From assembly GCA_910587455.1 (NCBI GenBank), contig CAJULK010000001.1, forward strand, positions 1-64,000: 64,000 nt of DNA. Direction: 5' to 3'. Position numbers and translations under genes: made by a program. The notes beneath the pieces are model-generated. The model worked only from the letters and a program-made list of their open reading frames with translations. It was not told the DNA's origin and did no database searches. The stretch is from an uncultured Christensenellaceae bacterium. Its GTDB lineage: Bacteria > Bacillota > Clostridia > Christensenellales > Pumilibacteraceae. Shown here one piece after another: positions 43,994 to 51,393 of this stretch (positions are counted from its first letter, which is position 1; each line of letters starts with the position of its first letter).

Positions 43994-44030
43994 GGGAGCG
44001 GGCGTTTCGTCCGTTCCCTTATTCTTTTTG
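43994..44030 (+). terminator. Terminator upstream of the ATPase gene
   Basis: GGGAGCGG (43994-44001) pairs with CCGTTCCC (44011-44018), followed by a T-rich stretch. The ATPase gene begins only 12 bp later, so its expression would be by readthrough and low, as for assembly genes after the coat genes in filamentous phages. Confidence 0.7.
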
Positions 44031-44041
44031 CTGGGGTGCTT

Positions 44042-44914
44042 ATGGATAAAACATATTATTTGACTTATGTCGTCGGCGAGCGCGGCGTGGGCAAAACAAC
44101 TTTACTTGCGCATTTTGCAACCGAATATATGATACCGCCGCGATCCGTCCGCGACTTGTATATTTGCAAAAAGGAAATAGAACGGCTGCGGGCTGGCGGC
44201 TGGGATAATCTATCGCTTGCCGCTCACGTTCAACACCTTGTTTACGTTGTGGACGATACATTTATTGCACGGGGGCTTGGATATAAACCGCGTATATCTA
44301 TGGAATTACAGTTTGAAAAAATCGGGCTGTACGACGGCATACACGAGGTTGACTATTTACTGCCTTACGCAAAAATCTTTCTGCCCGAAATTCAAAGTAA
44401 ATTAGACAGTCGCAAGTCAATGACAGCCGAACGTGTTGCGGACTACTTTCTGCGGTATATCGAACGACAACGAAAAGTCGGTGTACAAATGTGGGCTGAC
44501 ACGCAAATAGACGACAGCGCAGACAAACGCTTTCGTTCGCTCTCGGATAAACTCATAGAGGTGCAAAACAAACAAGATTACTATGACTTTCACGGGCGGC
44601 TTATAAAAACCGTATGGCGGTGCTATGAGTTTGAGGGCATAAGACAATACACCCGCTACAAAGACAGTGGCAACGTGCGCGAGGCGGTCAAAACGGCATA
44701 CACGCATTACGGCAATATTTATGCTTGCGTTGACAGTTACAGCGGCAAAGAATACTTTTACAACGGTATGACGGGCAACTACCATACAACGCTTGCAACA
44801 CTTACGGGCAACGACAAAAAGGCTATGCTGGCGCGGTGCGAACGCTATCCGCTGTTCGGTCAGAACAAACAAAAACAAGATAATAACGAGGTTACAGCGA
44901 TATGGAAAAATTAG
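44042..44914 (+). CDS. Zot/pI-like P-loop ATPase
   Basis: 290 residues from ATG 44042. Walker A GERGVGKT at 12-19, a hydrophobic strand with an acidic end VYVVDD (67-72), a Walker-B-position strand KIFLPEIQSKLDSR at 111-124, and the TQ sensor in QMWADTQID (149-157). This order matches the Zot/gene I family that drives filamentous virion assembly, related to FtsK/HerA translocases. Oddities: the Walker-B Asp is Pro115 (Glu116 kept), and the C-terminal membrane helix usual in Zot proteins is missing. It may therefore be a DNA-packaging or transfer ATPase of another kind. Confidence 0.65.
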   Translation: MDKTYYLTYVVGERGVGKTTLLAHFATEYMIPPRSVRDLYICKKEIERLRAGGWDNLSLAAHVQHLVYVVDDTFIARGLGYKPRISMELQFEKIGLYDGIHEVDYLLPYAKIFLPEIQSKLDSRKSMTAERVADYFLRYIERQRKVGVQMWADTQIDDSADKRFRSLSDKLIEVQNKQDYYDFHGRLIKTVWRCYEFEGIRQYTRYKDSGNVREAVKTAYTHYGNIYACVDSYSGKEYFYNGMTGNYHTTLATLTGNDKKAMLARCERYPLFGQNKQKQDNNEVTAIWKN

Positions 44915-45231
44915 ACTTTACCGAACTGCACAAGGAAAAACTGGCGGTCATATTCGAGAACATTGACATATTGTGCGCTATGAAAGAAAGCGACACGCAA
45001 CTGCCGCCGCGCTTTTTCCGCGAAATTACGGACGATGTGATTTTGGACTACAAAGCCAAAGTCGGCATACTCAACCGAAATACAAAGTTTGTTACCCGCG
45101 AACTTATAAAAGACTTTAAGTTACTGCGACGGGAACAACGCAAACGGCAAGCGGAACAACGCCGCCGGCGCAAGCGCGAAACGCTTTTATATGTTGCGCC
45201 CGCCGCGCTTATCCACCCGCCGCAACAATAA
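44902..45231 (+). CDS. Basic 109-residue protein, unknown
   Basis: Overlaps the ATPase gene by 13 bp. The N-terminal half is acidic-helical; residues ~70-95 are extremely basic (LLRREQRKRQAEQRRRRKR), suiting nucleic-acid binding. It ends ten bases before the origin hairpins. Could assist replication initiation or DNA packaging; there is no family match. Confidence 0.55.
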   Translation: MEKLDFTELHKEKLAVIFENIDILCAMKESDTQLPPRFFREITDDVILDYKAKVGILNRNTKFVTRELIKDFKLLRREQRKRQAEQRRRRKRETLLYVAPAALIHPPQQ

Positions 45232-45240
45232 CGGCAATGT

Positions 45241-45264
45241 GCGCGGGCGGCTTGCCGCCCGCGC
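45241..45264. repeat. 11-bp perfect GC hairpin next to the origin
   Basis: GCGCGGGCGGC (45241-45251) pairs with GCCGCCCGCGC (45254-45264) around TT. There is no T run, so it is not a typical terminator. It ends one base before the origin stem-loop and could be an origin accessory or packaging structure. Confidence 0.75.
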
Positions 45265-45265
45265 A

Positions 45266-45291
45266 GTGGCGTATAGTATTACCTACGCCAC
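45266..45291 (+). other. Rolling-circle origin: stem-loop with circovirus nonanucleotide
   Basis: GTGGCGTA (45266-45273) and TACGCCAC (45284-45291) form a perfect 8-bp stem. The 10-nt loop is TAGTATTAC plus C (45274-45283). TAGTATTAC is the nonanucleotide that circovirus Rep proteins nick between its seventh and eighth bases, here between 45280 and 45281. It lies 52 bp upstream of a CRESS-type rep gene and next to tandem iterons, exactly the circovirus arrangement. Confidence 0.9.
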
Positions 45292-45294
45292 CCC

Positions 45295-45310
45295 GTAACA
45301 CTGTAACACT
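45295..45310 (+). repeat. Tandem iterons beside the origin
   Basis: GTAACACT occurs twice in direct tandem (45295-45302 and 45303-45310), three bases beyond the right arm of the stem. Rep proteins of circo- and geminiviruses recognise such short repeats next to the origin hairpin. Confidence 0.8.
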
Positions 45311-45342
45311 TTTTAGGCAAAACAAGATTATCGGGGGCTATA

Positions 45343-46371
45343 ATGGACGATAAAATTAAAATTGATTTGTCCGTAACGGACGAAACAACCGAAACAAAAC
45401 GAAATTCACAAGCGCGTGATTGGTGCTTTACCGTAAATAACCCCGTACAAAGCGAACAAGAATTTTTGACCTACTTAAAAGCCGTACCCGATTTAAGATA
45501 CGCTGTTTTTCAAAGGGAAAAAGCCCCCGAAACGGGAACGGAACATTATCAAGGTTATATAGAGTTTACGCAACCGAAATGGTTTAGCACAATTAAAAAA
45601 TGTCTTTCAAAGGAAAATATAGGCGTTGACGCGCATATCGAGGCACGACGAGGAAAACGAACACAAGCCCGTGCGTATTGTATGGACGAGGAAACGCGCA
45701 TAAGTCCTACATATTACGAATACGGCGAATTTATAGAGGACGGCGAACGTACCGACTTAACCGACATAATGCACGATATAGAAAACGGGTTGAGTTTTTA
45801 CGACTTATCCAAAAAGCACGGCAACCGCTTTATTCGCGTTATGAATTGGGCGAAAGAATTTAGACAATCGCATTTGGAAAACAAATATAAAAGAGTGTTC
45901 CGCGATATGAAAGTCTATTATATTTACGGCTCTGCTGGGTGCGGCAAAACAAGTTTTGTATTCAAAAAACACGGCTATGACGACGTGTACAGAACAACAA
46001 ATTACGAGTTCGGCTGGATAGACGATTACAACGGCGAAAAGGTTTTATTTTTGGACGAGTTTCGCAGTTCGTTCAAAATCTCGGAAATACTGGACTATTT
46101 GGACGGGCAACCTATACGCATTAGAGGGCGACACTATAACCGCGTTGCTTGCTATGATACGGTGTATATCGTTTCAAATATTCCGCTTACGGAGCAATAC
46201 AAGAACATACAAAACGACGAGCCGAAAACGTGGGCGGCATTTATGCGACGAATAACGGCGGTTTACAATTTTGACATAAGCAAGGATATGCCCGTAAACA
46301 AGCATACGGGCGAATTAAAAAAGCCGCTTACGCTCATACCGATAGACGACGACAGCGACTTACCCTTTTAA
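45343..46371 (+). CDS. rep: CRESS-DNA-type Rep: HUH endonuclease plus superfamily 3 helicase
   Basis: 342 residues. HUH motif I WCFTVNN (27-33), motif II HYQGYIEF (68-75, metal ligands His68/Gln70), motif III AYCMDEE (Tyr112 nucleophile). Helicase: Walker A GSAGCGKT (196-203), Walker B VLFLDEF (234-240), motif C YIVSN (275-279) and a late MRRIT Arg-finger segment. This is the two-domain plan of eukaryotic circular Rep-encoding ssDNA viruses and of related bacterial plasmids. It should nick the loop at 45280/45281, stay covalently linked, and unwind for rolling-circle replication. Motif III has Asp115 where the family usually has Lys. Last gene of the element, closed by the terminator at 46410. 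Confidence 0.93.
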   Translation: MDDKIKIDLSVTDETTETKRNSQARDWCFTVNNPVQSEQEFLTYLKAVPDLRYAVFQREKAPETGTEHYQGYIEFTQPKWFSTIKKCLSKENIGVDAHIEARRGKRTQARAYCMDEETRISPTYYEYGEFIEDGERTDLTDIMHDIENGLSFYDLSKKHGNRFIRVMNWAKEFRQSHLENKYKRVFRDMKVYYIYGSAGCGKTSFVFKKHGYDDVYRTTNYEFGWIDDYNGEKVLFLDEFRSSFKISEILDYLDGQPIRIRGRHYNRVACYDTVYIVSNIPLTEQYKNIQNDEPKTWAAFMRRITAVYNFDISKDMPVNKHTGELKKPLTLIPIDDDSDLPF

Positions 46372-46409
46372 CTGGGTGGGTTTCTCTCTTGGGTGGGGAT
46401 ATAGAAAAA

Positions 46410-46440
46410 AGCAACGGTCTTTCCGTTGCTTTTTCTTTTT
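46410..46440 (+). terminator. Bidirectional terminator after rep
   Basis: AGCAACGG (46410-46417) pairs with CCGTTGCT (46423-46430), followed by TTTTTCTTTTT. The six A before it also give a T run on the minus strand, so it can serve both directions. It is the last recognised element feature on the right. Confidence 0.9.
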
Positions 46441-46558
46441 ACTGCGCTCTGACAAACTTTCCGTTTTCCCGCACGTTGTAGTTGTTTTCATACGTTATCG
46501 GCTTGGGTTGCCACGTTGCGACAAAGCCCGCAAGCCCGTTTATGAAAATGTACTGCAT
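46439..46558 (-). pseudogene. Possible 3' remnant of an unknown gene
   Basis: A minus-strand frame is open from the tRNA-Ser 3' end through to a stop at 46439, giving a plausible protein end (MQYIFINGLAGFVATWQPKP then a Asn/Arg-rich tail KFVRAQ). The only internal ATG (46558) has no ribosome site. It may be the 3' end of a gene cut off when something inserted at the tRNA, or chance. Confidence 0.3.
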
Positions 46559-46589
46559 TATCGTGTCGGGGTTAGAACGCGATTGCTGT

Positions 46590-46679
46590 TGGCGGAGAGA
46601 GCGGGGTTCGAACCCGCGGTACCTGTTACAGTACGCTCGCTTTCCAAGCGAGTACCTTCAGCCGCTCAGCCATCTCTCC
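46590..46679 (-). tRNA. tRNA-Ser (anticodon GGA)
   Basis: On the minus strand the acceptor GGAGAG pairs with CTCTCC, followed by G73 and an encoded CCA (46590-46592). The anticodon arm CTCGC-TTGGAAA-GCGAG has GGA at 46643-46645, the long variable arm of class II tRNAs is present, and GGGTTCGAACCC is the T arm. It reads UCC/UCU. Confidence 0.95.
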
Positions 46680-46683
46680 GTAT

Positions 46684-46709
46684 CGCCCGCACTTTTCGTT
46701 GTGCGGGCG
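46684..46709. terminator. 9-bp hairpin between the DUF2804 gene and the tRNA
   Basis: CGCCCGCAC (46684-46692) pairs perfectly with GTGCGGGCG (46701-46709). The T-rich side faces the plus strand; the minus-strand gene at 46751 ends just before it. It may terminate or process the transcript ahead of the tRNA. Confidence 0.5.
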
Positions 46710-46750
46710 TTATTATTCGTATGTTCATAGATTTTACATCGCGCCGACCG

Positions 46751-47803
46751 CTACCACTTGTTTCTCACATACTCGGCAAACCCGATTTTATCCGTCACGT
46801 CGACGATCGTTCCGTCGTCAAGCGTCACCTTTCCGAAAAACTTGCCGAAAACTTGATGCTGATCGGTCATAAGCACAATGGCGTTCGTCCTATCCTTTCG
46901 GTCTATCATCGGGAAAAACGCGAGTTCCAACCGCCCCGCATCGTCCGCGATACGCCATTTTTTCAGATAGTCCGGTTTGCCGCGAGTATACGGGATCTCG
47001 AACTTGACATTGTCCAATTTGTGCGCCTTGCCGTCGTAAAACACAACGTTCTCGCTCGCCTTGGGCTTGCCGAAGCCGTAACCGAGATTAAGCCCGAACT
47101 CTCTGCCGTCGATCCGACACGACAGCGAACTCCAATACCATACGTTGCGATACGGCCACACGCCGCGTCCCCAATCGAGCACGCCCGATGCGCCAGATGC
47201 AAACTCGTGAATATCGTCTCCGATCGAAAACCGACCTTTGACCGCAAGGCAATTCACTTTCGTGTTGTAATAAAACTGCTTGCGTTTCTTGAACGGTACC
47301 GCCGTCGTGATGTTGTCGCCCGTCGGCTTGTCTAATTCGATATCACACGAAAAGTCGCGTTTACCGTCAAACTTCTTAAACTCGCAAACGAGTCTGCGCT
47401 CGCCCGCACTGTTATAAAAGTTCATCGTCACGCCGCTCTTTTTATAAGCGACGTCGCCTTCCTCGCACGAACTCGGCATCTTGAGCTTCTTGCCGCACGC
47501 GCCGCCCATTCTGCTCCGCGTCAGATACGTCAGATGATCGAAATCCAACACCGACACCGAAGCAAGCGACATGTACGAATTGTTCGCTACAGTCAATGCG
47601 ACCGCATACTTATCGTCGCCGAAACAGTAATAGTCCCATTCCTTTATTCGCGAACGGTCGCCGCGTATCGCCGAACGGTCGTAACGCTTGACCTGAGAGA
47701 ATGCATAACCGCCCTGTATGAGCGCGCCCTTCTTGTCGAGAAGATCTCCGACCGAAAGGACTGCGCCGTCGTCCGGCAAGCAATCGCGGCGTTCTTTCGC
47801 CAT
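46751..47803 (-). CDS. DUF2804 family protein
   Basis: 350 residues without signal peptide. DWGRGVWPYRNVWYWSSLS (~210-230) and the preceding FKKRKQFYYNTKVNCL segment are hallmarks of DUF2804, a beta-rich family of unknown function. It starts 3 bp after the rpsI stop, so it is read with the ribosomal genes. Length is normal for the family. Confidence 0.85.
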   Translation of the reverse strand: MAKERRDCLPDDGAVLSVGDLLDKKGALIQGGYAFSQVKRYDRSAIRGDRSRIKEWDYYCFGDDKYAVALTVANNSYMSLASVSVLDFDHLTYLTRSRMGGACGKKLKMPSSCEEGDVAYKKSGVTMNFYNSAGERRLVCEFKKFDGKRDFSCDIELDKPTGDNITTAVPFKKRKQFYYNTKVNCLAVKGRFSIGDDIHEFASGASGVLDWGRGVWPYRNVWYWSSLSCRIDGREFGLNLGYGFGKPKASENVVFYDGKAHKLDNVKFEIPYTRGKPDYLKKWRIADDAGRLELAFFPMIDRKDRTNAIVLMTDQHQVFGKFFGKVTLDDGTIVDVTDKIGFAEYVRNKW

Positions 47804-47806
47804 GGA

Positions 47807-48223
47807 TTAACGCTTGGAGAACTGAGGTGCTTTGCGCGCTTTTTTGAGACCGTACTTCTTGCGCTCTTTCATTCTCGGATCGCGCGTGAGGAATCCGGCT
47901 TTTTTGAGCGCGGGACGGTAAGTGGAATCGACGTTGCACAGCGCGCGCGAAATGCCGTGACGGATAGCGCCCGCCTGACCTGTATAGCCGCCGCCGCGAA
48001 CGTTGACGATAACGTCGAACTTGCCGACGGTGTCCGTTTCGACAAACGGCTGATTGACTATGAGTTTAAGCGTATCGAGCGGGAAATAATCGTCGAGCGT
48101 ACGCTTGTTTATCGTAATAGTTCCCGAGCCGCCCGCGAGCACGCGCACACGCGCGACCGCTTTTTTACGGCGACCGGTGCCCCAATACTGAACTTTCTTT
48201 TTGGTTGAAGTTTTAGCTGCCAT
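47807..48223 (-). CDS. rpsI: 30S ribosomal protein S9
   Basis: 138 residues, full length. GTGRRKKAVARVRV near the start, NVRGGGYTGQAGAIRHGISRAL in the middle and the conserved basic tail DPRMKERKKYGLKKARKAPQFSKR, whose last residues reach the ribosomal P-site tRNA. It follows rplM by 6 bp, the usual L13-S9 operon. Confidence 0.98.
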   Translation of the reverse strand: MAAKTSTKKKVQYWGTGRRKKAVARVRVLAGGSGTITINKRTLDDYFPLDTLKLIVNQPFVETDTVGKFDVIVNVRGGGYTGQAGAIRHGISRALCNVDSTYRPALKKAGFLTRDPRMKERKKYGLKKARKAPQFSKR

Positions 48224-48229
48224 AGCTCA

Positions 48230-48703
48230 TTACCTCTTTTCGATTTCTAACGGTTGGGGCTGCTGCGCTTCGTGATTGTGCTCCGCGCCCTTGAATATCT
48301 TGAGTTTCTTCGCCATCTGTCTGCCGAGCGGATTTTTGGGAAGCATTCCCTTTACTGCTTTCATAACTGCCTTATCCGAATTTTCTTCGAGAAAATGCCT
48401 GTAAGTCTGCTGTTTGAGTCCGCCCATATAACCGGTATGGTAGGTGCGGAGTTTCTTTTCCGCCTTGTTGCCGGTAAGAATGACTTTGTCGCTGTTTATG
48501 ACGATAACGTAATCGCCCACGTCGGCATTGGCGGTATACTCGGGCTTTCTTTTTCCTTTGAGCACCATTGCCACCTGACTCGCGAGTCTGCCGAGAGGCA
48601 CACCCGCCGCATCGACTACGTACCACTTGCGCTTGTATTCCTTGTCGCCGATCTTATAGTCGGCGGTGCGGGAATCAATCTTTTTTGCCATTAATGTTTT
48701 CAT
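48230..48703 (-). CDS. rplM: 50S ribosomal protein L13
   Basis: 157 residues from ATG 48703, chosen because GAGG lies 9 nt upstream; an in-frame ATG at 48691 is an alternative. Family features: WYVVDAAGVPLGRLAS, GDYVIVINSDKVILTGNKAEKK, YHTGYMGGLKQ and MLPKNPLGRQMAKKLKIF. First gene of the rplM-rpsI-DUF2804 unit behind a consensus promoter and a ~115-nt leader, in which L13 leader control is possible. Confidence 0.97.
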   Translation of the reverse strand: MKTLMAKKIDSRTADYKIGDKEYKRKWYVVDAAGVPLGRLASQVAMVLKGKRKPEYTANADVGDYVIVINSDKVILTGNKAEKKLRTYHTGYMGGLKQQTYRHFLEENSDKAVMKAVKGMLPKNPLGRQMAKKLKIFKGAEHNHEAQQPQPLEIEKR

Positions 48704-48824
48704 TGAAAACAACCTCGTAAAAATAAATTCTTTAAGCGCAAACGTTTCACGCCGCCGCGCTCTTGCGTCGAACCTTTGTTCGCCGGGGCATGGTCGAACA
48801 CGCTTCCCACGCAATGCATTGAAT

Positions 48825-48853
48825 ATTATACATTAAAACACCGACCGTGTCAA
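48825..48853 (-). promoter_or_regulatory. Promoter of the rplM-rpsI operon
   Basis: Minus strand TTGACA (48848-48853), 17-bp spacer, TATAAT (48825-48830), perfect consensus. The leader of about 115 nt contains short inverted repeats and may be an L13-type autoregulatory leader. Confidence 0.9.
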
Positions 48854-48922
48854 CTGTTTGCGCGCCTTTGATTCCACGCCGAACACAAGTATTTTACTTA
48901 GTTTTACGCATACAAACGCAAA

Positions 48923-48945
48923 CGGACGGGCGCATTGCCCGTCCG
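48923..48945 (-). terminator. Hairpin after the frameshifted lipoprotein gene
   Basis: CGGACGGGC (48923-48931) pairs perfectly with GCCCGTCCG (48937-48945), loop GCATT, 47 bp past the gene's stop. On the minus strand it is followed by TTTGCGTTTG, a weak T-rich tail. Confidence 0.65.
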
Positions 48946-48991
48946 CATACAGTATAGGTCGCAATCTTTTCCACATCGTCTCGGCGCCGCG

Positions 48992-50696
48992 CTATATTTC
49001 GGGCACTGAGTATCCTTCGAGGTAGTACGTCGTATACTCCGCGTTCGATCCGCTCTTATAATTCCAAAAAGCGTCGAAACTGCCGGTGTCGTTCGAAGCA
49101 AACGCGCAATGGATCACCGCATCGTCGTTTATTCCGCCGAACGCGCGCAACCCCACCGTTCTAAGAGTAGTGGGCAAATAAATATCGGTCAAAGCGCCGC
49201 AGTCCGCAAACTTTGCCGTAAATGTTTTTACACCCTCTTCCACGTATAATTCGGTCGCCGAACTGCTTGAAAACGTCGCGCTCAAAACGGGTTTGCCGCA
49301 GATCGTGTTCGGAAGCACCGCGATCCCGACGCACTGCGTACCGTACGTCGCGAGCGCCCAACCGCCGTCGTATTCTGTCATCGTGTATATCTTCGCATAT
49401 TTATTATACTCCGAGCAATCGCTTACGACAGCCGCCTCGTCGTAAAAATACAATTCGAGCGTCGTTCCGAACGCAGGCGACGCAGCAACATAGTCCTTGC
49501 GCTCGATCATGTTGTACCTGCCGTCGCGGCCGCACGAATAGGCAACGCCTTCGAAAAGCGTTTCTACGGGAATGATGTCGCGCTCGGCATAACGAAGCGC
49601 CGAACCTATAAGCTCTTTCTCGTACACGCGCACTCCGTCCGCATTGACCGTATGAATCAGTTTATACCTGTTTATTTCGAGCATCGACAGCCCGTCGATA
49701 CGCAGATCATAGTCGCGCGTCGCGCCCGTTCCGCTCGTAACACGCACGTAATAAGTTACGCTCGAAGTCACCGAATCTGTCATCAAGTCGAAAGACGAAA
49801 GAGCGCCCGTTCCGTTAGCTCTGCCGTCGGCCGTTCTGTAATACTTGACCGTACACCCAGACGCGGCTTTTACCTGTTTGGAAACGTTAAACTTTGTAGG
49901 TTTGTTGTCCGTGAGCCGAAGTTCGTAGAGATAATATTCGCCGCCGTTGCCGTCCGATTGTTTTTCGGAATAAAACCCGTTAAGCTTCAGCATATCGTCC
50001 GAATATTCGAGCCGTATAAGCGAATACTGCCCGTCGCGTTTATCTATACGGAACTCTTCGACCGCCGACCTCATAAGAACTTCCTGCTCGTAGCTCCCGC
50101 CGTCGATATTCACCTTTTCCACGGTGTATGCCGAAAGTTTTACCGACAAACGTCCCGAAGTTATGCCTATTGCATCGAGATCGAGATCCATTGCTTTTCT
50201 CTACCGTATATTCGGTCGGCACGTCGGCTCCCGACGGCGTTACAGATATAACATACTTGCTCGCGGCTTTGAGCCTGCTCCACGACAGAGTTCGCCCTTC
50301 GAGATTTACGAATGTAAATTCCTCGCTGTCCTCAAGATCGGGATCGAGCGGTTCGCCCGGCTCGTCCGGATTTTCCGAGCCGTTCGGACCGTCCGGCTCG
50401 TAGCCGTCAGGTGCCGGCGTGCCGCAGCCGAGACATAAATAATTGCCCGTGCCGAAGTCCACGTAATTGTGCTCTTTTCTGCCTATCGGCATCTCTCTGG
50501 AATTTCCGCATTTCGGAACGGGACAAACAAATAATCCCCACCCGTCGTCCGTGCAAGTCGGTTCGCGCAGAACGGTTTGTAAAACGTATGTATCCGATAC
50601 GCAGTAATGGTCCTCGGGCTCGTTACACGCAGCGAGCGCCGACGCACACAGTACTGCCGCTACAGCCGAAACCGCCGCTCTTACTTTTTTATTCAT
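48992..50696 (-). pseudogene. Secreted lipoprotein with leucine-rich-repeat-like end, one frameshift
   Basis: The first frame (50696 to ~50195) gives a lipoprotein signal (ALAAC), a Cys-rich segment (VCPVPKCGNSREM, YLCLGCG) and a Pro/Glu linker. The second frame (from ~50195 to 48992) continues without a gap as ...DLDLDAIGITSGRLSV and ends in a leucine-rich-repeat-5-like part (ALTDIYLPTTLRTVGLRAFGG). Removing one A from the AAAA run near 50195 restores one ~565-residue reading frame. Either a recent loss or a homopolymer error. Function unknown. Confidence 0.75.
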
Positions 50697-50716
50697 TCTC
50701 CACCTCATTCAAATTC

Positions 50717-50820
50717 ACTAACTTTTATTAGCGTATGCTTAATATATCACTAACTAAAATAAATGTCAATGATTTTTATTTATAAAAGTTAGTATAATAC
50801 CGATAATAACACAGACTAAC
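50717..50820. promoter_or_regulatory. Divergent promoter region with four ACTAAC/GTTAGT motifs
   Basis: Minus-strand promoter TTGACA (50764-50769), 17-bp spacer, TATATT (50741-50746) for the lipoprotein; plus-strand TATAAT (50793-50798) for the XRE gene. The hexamer ACTAAC or its complement occurs at 50717-50722, 50749-50754, 50788-50793 and 50815-50820, in the spacer of one promoter and touching the -10 box of the other. Likely operators of the XRE protein. Confidence 0.65.
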
Positions 50821-50837
50821 GTGCGCAGAGGATAAAC

Positions 50838-51293
50838 ATGGCAAAGAGAACTAACACGAAGTTCGGCGCAAGGCTGCACGAACTGCGCGAAGAAGCCGGG
50901 CTGTCGATGATGCAGCTTGCAAAAGCGATAGGCGTGAGCGACGCCGCGGTTTGTAAGTGGGAGAACGGCGCCGCCGAGCCCAAAGTCGGTTATATAATCA
51001 AACTTGCCGAATATTTCGACTGTACGACCGACTATCTGACAGGCAACGACGGATATTATTCTGCTGCGAAACCGCGCATAAGCATAACGGACGCCGACGG
51101 GCGCAGGTTAACACCTACGACAAACCGCAAAGTGCATATGCCTGCGGAAGTCCTATTGCCCGATGAGCAAATGATTATCGGCACGTTCCGCAACCTGTCG
51201 CCCGAGCACAAAGCGCTCATAAAGCAAACGCTCGACGTGCTCGATTCGGCGGGAAGCGACGGCACGGTAAAGAAATCGACGGATAACGGATAA
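50838..51293 (+). CDS. XRE-family transcriptional regulator
   Basis: 151 residues. HTH (FGARLHELREEAGLSMMQLAKAIGVSDAAVCKWENGAAEPKVGY, ~9-55) of the Cro/CI type, then ~90 residues without a recognised domain containing LSPEHKALIKQTLDVL, as in many short Firmicute repressors. Divergent from the lipoprotein; repeated ACTAAC motifs between them suggest it controls both. Followed by its own terminator. Confidence 0.9.
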   Translation: MAKRTNTKFGARLHELREEAGLSMMQLAKAIGVSDAAVCKWENGAAEPKVGYIIKLAEYFDCTTDYLTGNDGYYSAAKPRISITDADGRRLTPTTNRKVHMPAEVLLPDEQMIIGTFRNLSPEHKALIKQTLDVLDSAGSDGTVKKSTDNG

Positions 51294-51322
51294 GCGCAAA
51301 AACCTTAACATTTGCGCTTTTT
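51293..51322 (+). terminator. Terminator of the XRE gene
   Basis: AGCGCAAA (51293-51300) pairs with TTTGCGCT (51311-51318), followed by TTTT. The stem begins in the stop codon. Confidence 0.85.
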
Positions 51323-51336
51323 GCGCGTTCTATAAC

Positions 51337-51365
51337 TTGCTTCGGCATAATTTATATGTTATAAT
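51337..51365 (+). promoter_or_regulatory. Promoter of the Sel1-repeat gene
   Basis: TTGCTT (51337-51342), 17-bp spacer, TATAAT (51360-51365), 29 bp before the ATG. Confidence 0.75.
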
Positions 51366-51393
51366 ACCCGTGATAATCGTATAAGAGGTAATC

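Noticed and set aside
44042..44914. Zot homologue as an enterotoxin
   Set aside because: The toxin activity belongs to the C-terminal part of the Vibrio phage protein, which is absent here; only the ATPase part is comparable.
33964..46424. CGGTCTTTCC at 33964-33973 and 46415-46424 as att direct repeat
   Set aside because: A 10-bp match in two ~400-bp windows is not rare, and the right copy is part of a terminator stem and loop.
46590..46679. tRNA-Ser as attachment site of the element
   Set aside because: Large serine recombinases rarely use tRNA genes, no second copy of a tRNA segment lies at the left end, and the tRNA is intact and 150 bp beyond the element terminator.
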